64,000 nt of DNA from an uncultured Methanobrevibacter sp. (GTDB taxonomy: Archaea > Methanobacteriota > Methanobacteria > Methanobacteriales > Methanobacteriaceae): the NCBI RefSeq assembly GCF_947166415.1, contig NZ_CAMVEE010000001.1, forward strand, positions 1 to 64,000, in the 5' to 3' direction. Positions 45,333 through 55,200 of this stretch are shown in pieces. The notes beneath the pieces were generated by a model. That model worked only from the letters and a program-made list of their open reading frames with translations. It was not told where the DNA came from and did no database searches. Within the stretch, counting starts at the first letter, position 1, and every line of letters starts with the position of its first letter. The position numbers were made by a program, and so were the translations under genes.

Positions 45333-48300
45333 TTATTTTACAATTACTTTTATTGTTTTGCTTATTGGCTTATAGTAAGTATTTCCAGCATATTTGACAA
45401 TTGCACTGTAAGTTCGTTTTTTGGACAAATTGGTAAATTTAAATATTGCTTGGCCTTTTGAATTGGTTTTGACTATATAATTCTTACAGTTAACCCTAAT
45501 TGTGACTTTAGCATTTTTCATTATTTGACCTTTATTTGTTTTTAAAACGACTGTGTATTTTTTAACTGCCTTTAAAGTGTATGCAACACTATTTTTAGCT
45601 GTGAATCTTGGAGTTGCTTTAGATACAACAACCTTATTGCTTGCAGATGATTTAAGATAAGTGCCATTGCCATCATAAGTAACCTTCACAGTATAAGTTT
45701 TAGGAACCAAATTGGCTAAAATAGCAAAAGTGGCTTTTCCGTTGGAATTTGTAGTCACTTTTTTTGATTTGCCATTTAAAACCATAGTAAGTTTTGCATT
45801 TGCAATTACATTTCCATCAATATCTTTTAATGTGACAACTAAATTTTTACTGTTGCTATAAACCACTGCTACAGATGGAACTGTGATTTTAGTGGAAATA
45901 GGTGGAGCATTCTTAGTTGTAACAATGATTTGCTGCAATACAGTTAAACCTCCAGAGTTCAACATTATTGAAATGGAATTATTATCCCTAATACTGCTTG
46001 TAATATCTTTTGTATACAAATCAGTTGATTGTGAGCTTCCATTCCATGGATGAGTTTCGCTCTCGCCATTGATCACAACAATTGCTTCACCATCCTGAGC
46101 ACTGTTAGCAAAAATATAAGCAGTAGCATCAATAATATCTGAAGCATCTACATTGATGGCGGAATCTGCGCGAATTGTATTCCTGGTTCCTCCAGAATCG
46201 CCCAATAAATCCGCTCCATTGGAAATGTAAATGTTTTTAATGATATTGCTTCCTGTGGTATTGTACATGTAAATCAGGGTTGTCGGATAAACCGCTACCG
46301 CATCCTTATTCAAATCAAAGACATTATCACCATTTACAATGAAATCTGTGACATCATAAACAACTACTCCATAGCCAGAGTTGGAATTCAGATTGCTTTG
46401 ATCACGAGCAAAGAAAACAGGAGTCAACGCATTATCGTTCAAAGTAACATTGAACATGTCAATATTGTCCTTGCCTCCGCTAGCCCAACAGTAAGATACA
46501 TATATGAACGCCTTAACGAAACTGGAGCTATCAGGTAAAACAACGGAATAATTGATTGAATCATACGAATCTGATGAGCCTGCATAGGTGCCGTTGGTTA
46601 AAATCACAATGTCACCATTGACAGTGATATTGCAAAATGATTCCAAGCTAGTTTCATTATAGGTATCCTTGCCCAAATAACCATTGTACAAAACAGTTGC
46701 TTCACAAGAACTTTCATCAACAAGCTCGTTGGCAAAACTTATTTGAACTTGATAATTAACCTTGTTATAACTGCCTGAACTTCCAAAATATTTAGAAGAA
46801 TCATTAAATTCCCTAATTGTCGAATCAACAATAGTTAAAGTATTTTCTCCATTGCCTAAGTTGATTTCAGTGCAGTTGACACTGATGCCATCAGCCAATA
46901 AATTAATAGAGTATTTGCCTGCGCGATTAGTATTAACGGTAACAGTTAAAGCGTTTGCGAAAGTAGGATAAACAATATTTTTAGTATAGTCTGCGACTTT
47001 AACAGACGAATTCACATTGACAACTTCTTTAGAAACAACAATGATTTGGTGTAATGCTAAAAACATGTTATTGTTGAGAATCAAAGAAATGGAGTTGCTA
47101 TCTCCAACTGTATCCTTAATGTTTTTAGTGTAAACATTGATTTGATTGTCTAAATTTGTATTCCATGCATTATAATCGCTTTCGCCATTAATAACAATAG
47201 TTGCCCTGCCTTCTTTAGCTCCAGCTCCAAAAATATAAGCTGTGGCATCAATACTATCTGATGAATCAACATTTATTATGGAATCCACATGCATAGGATG
47301 GCTAATACCGCCAAAAACTCCTAACAAATCGGCTCCATTGGAAATGTAAATGTCCTTAAGGATGTTGCTGCCGGTAGTATTGTACATGTAAATCAAGGTT
47401 GTCGGATAAACCGCCACCGCATCCTTATTCAAACTAAAGACATTATTTCCATCGATGAGATAATTTCCAGCATCATAAACAACTACTCCATAGCCTGAGT
47501 TGGAATTCAGATTGCTTTGGTCACGAGCAAAGAAAACAGGAGTCAACGCATTATCGTTCAAAGTAACATTGAACATGTCAATATTGTCCTTGCCTCCGCT
47601 AGCCCAACAGTAAGGCACATATATGAACGCTTTAACAATGTTAGAATTGACTGGTATACAAACATCAAAATTAACAGAACCATATGAAGCTGAAGAACCT
47701 GCATAAGTACCATCAGTTAAAACAACAATGTCACCGCTAACTGTAGTATTATAGAATGATTCCAAACTATTTTCATTGTAAGTGTCCTTGCCCAAATAAC
47801 CATTATACAAAACAGTGGCATCGTAAGAAGTTGTATTTATTACTTCATTTGCATATTTCACTTGGACTTGGTAACTAACCTTATCATAAACACCTGAACT
47901 TCCAATATATTTAGCAGATTCATTTAATGGCCTAATGGTTGGGTCAATCAAACTTAAAGAATTAAGACCATTATTCAAAGTTACAACAGTTGAATTGACA
48001 ATGCGCCCATCAGCTAATAAATTAACAACATATCTGCCAGCCGTATTAGTATTAATATCGACATTTAATGTGTTATTTAAATTAGGATAAATAATATTTT
48101 TATTATTATCTGCCATACAAATAGATACATTAGCTTTAGGTTCATAAACTGTTAAAATAGAAACTATTGTCTTAAAAGAAGGACCATAAGCTCCCCCAAC
48201 TGCTTTAAATGTGAAATTCAACTCGTCACCACTAACATAATTTGTTACATCCCATAAGTGATACTGATAATAAGCACCACTAATATAAACATCGTCTTCA

Positions 48301-49190
48301 CTTTCAGAAAAGAGAGGAGCATTGTTAACTTTATACACCGCATCGGCACTTGATAGTGCAACATTAATTAAAGAACTCTTTTTATTAGAAAGATCAATAT
48401 TGCTTAAATTAAAGGAATGAGTTAATCCGTTGACAGTATCGTCTGTCCATGCCTGACCTGCATTAAACCAGTAATTAATCACATCATCGTCACCGTCATC
48501 CCAAGCAACAAACAATGAAACTAACTTAATTCTTCCATCAAAATTTTTTCCGACAATAGGATATGAAAGAACATCTATTGATACGGAAGTTCCATTTAAT
48601 CCCTGAAGAATATCTGTGACATTATAAAAAATCATATAATCAGAATAACATCTGGTAGTGTGGTCATTTACAATATAGTTAACCCCATCAGTTGAAGATG
48701 TGGAAGTCCATAAATATTCGCTGCCAAGTAGCTGTATTCCATTTGCGGTCATTATACTTGTATTTGCATATGATCCATAGTTAGTTCCACCACTTCCTGA
48801 GTAAATATTTACATAAACATAAGCGGATTTGATATTTGCAGTAGATGGAATGTCATAACTGATATTCCCCTTATTACCATTTACAGAATCGCTTTTTCCC
48901 CATGGATGAACACTAGTAAAATCAACACCACCGGAAACTGAACCTGTCTCAATATTTGGCAGCGGGTCACTATTTGTTGCAGAAAAAACTTCCTGATTTA
49001 CACATGAAGATAAATCTTCGGCATCGTCAGCTGTTTCCAATTCCATGTCAAAATCATCTGAACTAGAATTGATTTCCATTAACTCATTATTAAAGGAATC
49101 ATCAGTAATGTTTTCAGCAGAAATTGAACCAATTGTCAGACAAATTAATAAAACTAAAAATAATGTCAAAAAAATGTTTTTATATTTCAT
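45333..49190 (-). CDS. adhesin-like secreted protein with duplicated DUF3344-like modules and C-terminal Ig-like repeats
   Basis: Signal peptide MKYKNIFLTLFLVLLICLTIGSISAE; repeated YNGYLGKDTYNE..SLESF modules; Ig-like C-terminus. Confidence 0.88.
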   Translation of the reverse strand: MKYKNIFLTLFLVLLICLTIGSISAENITDDSFNNELMEINSSSDDFDMELETADDAEDLSSCVNQEVFSATNSDPLPNIETGSVSGGVDFTSVHPWGKSDSVNGNKGNISYDIPSTANIKSAYVYVNIYSGSGGTNYGSYANTSIMTANGIQLLGSEYLWTSTSSTDGVNYIVNDHTTRCYSDYMIFYNVTDILQGLNGTSVSIDVLSYPIVGKNFDGRIKLVSLFVAWDDGDDDVINYWFNAGQAWTDDTVNGLTHSFNLSNIDLSNKKSSLINVALSSADAVYKVNNAPLFSESEDDVYISGAYYQYHLWDVTNYVSGDELNFTFKAVGGAYGPSFKTIVSILTVYEPKANVSICMADNNKNIIYPNLNNTLNVDINTNTAGRYVVNLLADGRIVNSTVVTLNNGLNSLSLIDPTIRPLNESAKYIGSSGVYDKVSYQVQVKYANEVINTTSYDATVLYNGYLGKDTYNENSLESFYNTTVSGDIVVLTDGTYAGSSASYGSVNFDVCIPVNSNIVKAFIYVPYCWASGGKDNIDMFNVTLNDNALTPVFFARDQSNLNSNSGYGVVVYDAGNYLIDGNNVFSLNKDAVAVYPTTLIYMYNTTGSNILKDIYISNGADLLGVFGGISHPMHVDSIINVDSSDSIDATAYIFGAGAKEGRATIVINGESDYNAWNTNLDNQINVYTKNIKDTVGDSNSISLILNNNMFLALHQIIVVSKEVVNVNSSVKVADYTKNIVYPTFANALTVTVNTNRAGKYSINLLADGISVNCTEINLGNGENTLTIVDSTIREFNDSSKYFGSSGSYNKVNYQVQISFANELVDESSCEATVLYNGYLGKDTYNETSLESFCNITVNGDIVILTNGTYAGSSDSYDSINYSVVLPDSSSFVKAFIYVSYCWASGGKDNIDMFNVTLNDNALTPVFFARDQSNLNSNSGYGVVVYDVTDFIVNGDNVFDLNKDAVAVYPTTLIYMYNTTGSNIIKNIYISNGADLLGDSGGTRNTIRADSAINVDASDIIDATAYIFANSAQDGEAIVVINGESETHPWNGSSQSTDLYTKDITSSIRDNNSISIMLNSGGLTVLQQIIVTTKNAPPISTKITVPSVAVVYSNSKNLVVTLKDIDGNVIANAKLTMVLNGKSKKVTTNSNGKATFAILANLVPKTYTVKVTYDGNGTYLKSSASNKVVVSKATPRFTAKNSVAYTLKAVKKYTVVLKTNKGQIMKNAKVTIRVNCKNYIVKTNSKGQAIFKFTNLSKKRTYSAIVKYAGNTYYKPISKTIKVIVK
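46371..46500 (-). repeat. intragenic direct repeat copy A of adhesin 45333-49190 (core of a larger diverged repeat)
   Basis: Nearly identical to 47490-47619, offset 1119 bp (373 codons). Confidence 0.8.
47490..47619 (-). repeat. intragenic direct repeat copy B of adhesin 45333-49190
   Basis: Nearly identical to 46371-46500. Confidence 0.8.
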
Positions 49191-49284
49191 AATTCATCTC
49201 CCAATTTAAAAATAAAAAAGTAATGGAGTGTTTAAAATGAAAAAATGATTTGACTCATTTAATCATTTTTCTCCATCATATTGT

Positions 49285-52200
49285 TTATTTTGCTATTTTA
49301 ACGCTTTGTGCTACACTGTCCATCCTGTAGGTTACTCTGACTTTGTAGGTTTTTCCTACACCAAGTTTTGCAACCATGTCTGGAGTGAATTTGAATAAAG
49401 CAACACCATTGCTGTTGGTTGTGACCCTGTAGTTTTTCTTCATGAAGTTAACGACTACAGTTTTTCCTTTGATTGGTCCAGTACCTTTCAATGTGATTTT
49501 AAGGGTAGTGGATTTAGCGGATTTTTTGACTGTAGTGACTTTAGGGACATTGACAACACTCTTAAGCACTAAGTTGCCAAGTTTGGTTACTTTATTGTCG
49601 TGTGTAGCAGTTACAGTGTATGTTCCTGGTTTGTATGCTTTTGTAAATTTAGCAATACCATTAGCATCGGTTTTAACTTTCAATTTGTACCTGTCCATGA
49701 TAGTGATGGTTACAGTAGCTTTCTTGATTGGGTTACCATCAGTATCAACAACTTTGATTAGGGATATTCCTTTTTCGGAATCAGATCCCATATCATTGTT
49801 GTAGTAGTAGAAATTAAAGTCATTGACTCTGCTTACTTTGCTAGCTTTAACTACAGCATTAATAGTGGTTGAACTGTTTTTATAGATTTCAGAACCTGCG
49901 TATATGATATCTGTTGTGTAGTTATTGGAGTATACTTTCATGGATGTGAAGTTAGCAGTACCATTTACTACTTCAACAGGATATTCATTACCATTGAATT
50001 TAACAGTTAAATTACCAGTAATCGCTGGGTCTGTATTAATAATAATATGAACAGCAAAACCATCATCTAAAGCACAGACAGTATAATTAGCACCAATTAC
50101 TACTTCTGCAGATTCTGCAATGCTTACTGTTGTAATATTATCGATAGAAGCATATTTTTCATCACCTGTGTAAGTAACGGTGAAAGTGTAATTGCCACTA
50201 GCTAAATTGTCTGGACCAACAATGACCGCACTACCGTCAACAACAGTTGCAGTGTAATTAACACCATCAATACTTACAAATACAATACCCCCATTGGCAT
50301 CGGTAGGTAAAGTTACTGTGATATTAACCGCACTGCCTAATGGTGTGGAATTTCCTGCATCAAGCAACATTTCATAGTTGGTTACTTTGGATACAGTGAT
50401 TGCATAAGTTGCATTTTCTGATGCTTTATAATATCCATTACCATCAAATTGAACAGTAATATTATGGTCTCCGATAGTTAAATCCTCAGCAAGGATAATG
50501 AAACTACCTTCACCATCAACAACAGTTAAAACACCATAATCGGTTATTAAAACACCATCAATCCAAAGACTGTAAGTACCATTAACATCAGGATCAACAC
50601 TGACAGCAACATCCAAATTATCTCCAACAAAGATTTCACTGCCATTAACAATATCGGTTGAAATAGCTGTAGGTGTTAATTTTTTACTTACAACTAAAAC
50701 TTGTTGATATGCAACAACAGTTGATGAACTTGGACTAGTTATAAACATTGCAACATTGTTTTGTGAAATTCCGCTAGTTACATTGAAGATGTATGGACAG
50801 CATTCCTTATCTGAAGAAGATGGGTATGCATCTGAAACATACAAATCGTTGAAGCTTAAATCAGCATCATTATAACCACCCGATCCACCGAATGCGTATA
50901 ATGTTGCACTATCTAAATTAGTTAAGTCAATGTCGTTGAAGTTGATAACTGTTTTGAGCAATTCGTCATATCCTAGCTTATTATAATATGGATAGAATAC
51001 ATCACATACGTCACTGAAGTATACATCTGTAATTGAATCGCTATCAGTCATATTATATAATACAAATAATGTGGAAGGATATAATGCGCAATTGCCTGTT
51101 TTGTTTATAACAAAAGAGTTAACATCATTGACATTGTAAAGTTCAGTTACATCAAACACTACAAGACCGTAATTATATGGGCCGTAGTATCCTAAATTAC
51201 CCCTGTCCATTTCATAGCTGATATTTTGATTTAAAATGTCACGATCATTAAATGTTAAGTTCCAACCATTTGGATAATAAGAAGTATCCCAATTATATGC
51301 GAAATATAATAAGACTTTTACAATTTCAGCACCTTCCGGTGTTTCAATGTTCCAAGTCTCGTTTCTAAATCTTATGAATTGGTCTGCATAGTAACTTGCA
51401 TCGTGAGTAGCGACAATAATATCACCATTAATAGTGTAATTTCTATTAATAATATTATCATGACCACCGTAAGCATAGCTTTTGTTGAAATAACCGTCAT
51501 ATGCAAGTATTTTATCAGCAGATACTGTTGAAATTATTTCGCCAGCGTATTTTAAATTGAAGGTGAATTTAATCTTGTGGTTTTGAGCCTCAGGCCATAC
51601 GGTTTCTTCAGTTATTGGACGTACAGTAGGATCAGTCAATGCAATTGAAGTGGCGCCTGTGGCTAATGAATCAATAGTGTAATTTGCTAACAATTCACCA
51701 GTTTCATTAGAATACACTTCTAAAACTAAATCTTCAACATCACTTCCACCGTTGTTTGTTAATTTAACAGTGAATGTATTATTAACTCCAGCAAAAATAC
51801 CATTAGACCATTGTGTTGTAACACTACTAATTACCACATCAGGACGTGGGGCTGTGAAGTTCACTGTTTCAGCTACTGAATATAAGTTAACGGTAACTGA
51901 ACCGTCACCAAAGCTTTCTGGAGCGTATGTTGTTGAAGCAATTCCTTTTACGAGCACAGTACTTTCCGGAGTGACATTACCGTTGATTACGGTGAATGTT
52001 AAAGGAACATTTGCCGGAAGTGAATCGACATCAACTTGTGCACCATTCTGATTTTTGGTTATGTCAATTGTGATTACTGCTGAATCCCCTAATGGAACCT
52101 CTTCCTTATCGGCGCTGACATCTAATACAAGATAAGCATTATGATAAAATGCCTTGTTATAAATAGTATTGAAATCAGGAGTGTTTGTTCCCCAATAACA

Positions 52201-55200
52201 GTTTTCCAGTGTGAATACATTTGCCTTATTACCGTACTGGCGTAAAGCATATCCGTTGGCATCAGTATTGTTTATGAAGAAACAGTAGCTGCCTGTTGCA
52301 GATCCGCTGTTTAAATTGCCGAACAATGCTCCACCTTGGGTTGCATAGTTATTTATAAATACATTTCCTGTTCCGAGAGTGATCTTATTACTTCCAACAG
52401 TACCTCTACCATTGGATGTGAGTCCTCTATTGGAATCAAATAGATTATTCTTACCAATGACTATAGGAGGGTTTGATGAACCTATTGCAGAACCTACATG
52501 GGATGCGCTGTTATTGATGAATTTATTGTTGTTTCCAATGGTTATTCCTGAGTTGGCAGCTGTACCGGAACTTAATCCGATAGCTCCACCCATATTGCCT
52601 GCGTAGTTATTGATGAAGGTAACATTATTGATGTTGTTAATGTAACCTTGAGTTGAACCTATCGCTCCGCCGGCGCTGTTGGCGCGGGAGTTTGAAATTA
52701 CAGAATCGGAAATGTTAACAGCTCCGCCGTTGGCTACGAAAATAGCTCCACCCTGAGCTGTGCTGTAACCTTCAGTTAATGTTAAATTGCAAATGGTTAA
52801 AGTGAATCCGTTATTTACATTGAATATTCTTTTTGCATTGTTACCTGAAATAACAGCCTCTATGCTTTGACCAATGATTTTGATGTTTTTAGTGACGGCA
52901 ATACCTGTTGCAGGTGTTGAATCATCCAAATAAACTACTCCATTGGCTACATAGATAATACCATTATTGTCAACAATTTTAACTGCTTTTTCAATAGTTT
53001 TAACAGCACTGTCCCAGCTAGTACCGGAATTACTGTTTGAACCGTGTTCATAATCTACATAAACGACTTCGGTTGAAATCACGCTTTCAGGAGTTAGGGA
53101 AATTGTTTCTTTAATTCCTAAAATGTCAACTGTAACGGAATTGTTGCCAACACCTGTGATTGTATATTCGACTTCACCGTCACGGCCGTTTACAAGGGTT
53201 ATGGAATCTTTATTTAATGTTCCGTTTACTGGAACAAAAGTCACTGGAAGGTCTATTACATTTGTATTTCCGCCTTCATTAGTGAATAAGTTAATATTAA
53301 CTGTAGCGACATCTCCTACTTCAAGACCTTTGGCATACATTGTCAGGTTGAGGTATAGATATGAACCTGCTTGTTCTGCGTTTGTTAAGTTTAATTCTGT
53401 AGGAGTTAGGTCTTTTGTTGTGTCGTTTTGACCCCACCAGTTGTTTTCTAAGGTAGCGTTTGCCGGTGCTTTAATGTTGACCGCTCCGAGACCGTCTAGA
53501 ATGATGGAATTGGTTAAGGTCAGATAGCCGTCGTATTGTTTGATGGATCTGCCGTTGTTGTCTTTGGTTACTTTGTTGCCGTAGAATTTTGAACGGTCGA
53601 CTATTGTTTGGCCGTATGCGCAGATTCCTCCGCCGACAGCATAGTTACCGGTGTTGTAAACTTGGTTGTTTGTGAATACTGAATTTGAAACGTTTAATAA
53701 GATGTTTCCTTTTTCAGCATTGACAGCGCCGCTGTATACTGCGGAATTTCCTTCGAAATATGAATTTTTAATTGTTGTGGTTGTTGCTTTCAAGTTGACA
53801 GCCGCTCCATATGTACTGCCGGTTGAACCTGCAGTGTTGTTGATGAATTGGCAGTTGTCAATTGTTAAAGTAGTTTTGTTAGCCCATATGGCTGCGCCAC
53901 GTTTATCGGAAGCGTTTGATACGTCACCATTTATGAATATCAAATTGGACAATAATACATTTTCTGCTTGGATTTTGAATATTCTTCCAGCGTTTCTGGC
54001 ATCGATTACAACATTGTTACCCATACCCATGATAGTGACGTTTTTAAGAACGTTTAAACCGTCAACATCAACATTATCCAAATAATTGACACCGTCAGCA
54101 ATGTGAATAATGGCATTATCATCAACTACACTTAATGCATGAGCAATGGTTTTGAAAGGAGCGGATGCGGTAGTACCAAGGTAATCGTCTGAACCTTTGG
54201 CATAATCAACATAAACTTCAGTTAAAACAGGCTCATTGGCAAGCTCGGTTGCAACCAATAAAACCACATTGGCTTTATATGACGGAGTATATAATCCTAC
54301 ATCGGAACATGTGAAGAAGAAACTGGTATCCTGTCCTTTATTGAATAAAGGAGCAATATTATCCCAGTTCATAAATAAATAGTAATCCCCGCCAACAACA
54401 GAAGTAGGTTGGGCATTTACATTGTTAATCTTGAATGCACCGATTTGTGAAGACAGACCAACGCTTGTTATGGTAATATTGTTATCTTTACCTGAATAGC
54501 CGCTGGTATCTATGTTGAAACTTTCGCTGCCTTGTGTCCACAACTGACCTGCATTCAACCAGTAGGTGTAATTATCATCATCACCGTCATCATATGCAAA
54601 TAATAAACTGATTAATTTAATTCTTCCGTCAAATTGTAAATCTGAAATTTTTGTATTTTTAACTCCAATATTTATTGTATCTCCAGGGTTTAGGTTACTG
54701 ACTTTATCGGTAATGTCAAACACCATCTGGTAATCTGAATATTGTCTGGTTGTGTGGCGATTGAAACCATATACATTAGGGTCGTTAGTGAAGGATGGGA
54801 AACCGTCCATTCTCAAGGTATCGAATGCCAGTACTTCAAAACCATTTGTAGTATTAAGGGTTACATTGGAGTAAAGACCATATGTCTGAGCGCCGCTTCC
54901 GGAATAATCATTAATGATGACTATTACAGATTTGATGTTTGTAACATTTTCAGGAATAACATAAACAAGCTGGCTGGTAGCGGCCCATGGATTGACGGCA
55001 ACATATTCCACATTACCTGAAACAACACCGCTGTCGATTTCAACCATCTTATCTACAAGTTGGCCTACAGGGTAAGCCTCTTCAAATGTTAATTCGAGTT
55101 TATCTGTAATGCCTAAAACATTTACGGATATTGAATTTAAACCTTCTTTTGTGCTTGTGAATGCAACATCACCTTTACCGTTTACAAGTGTTAAAGTATA

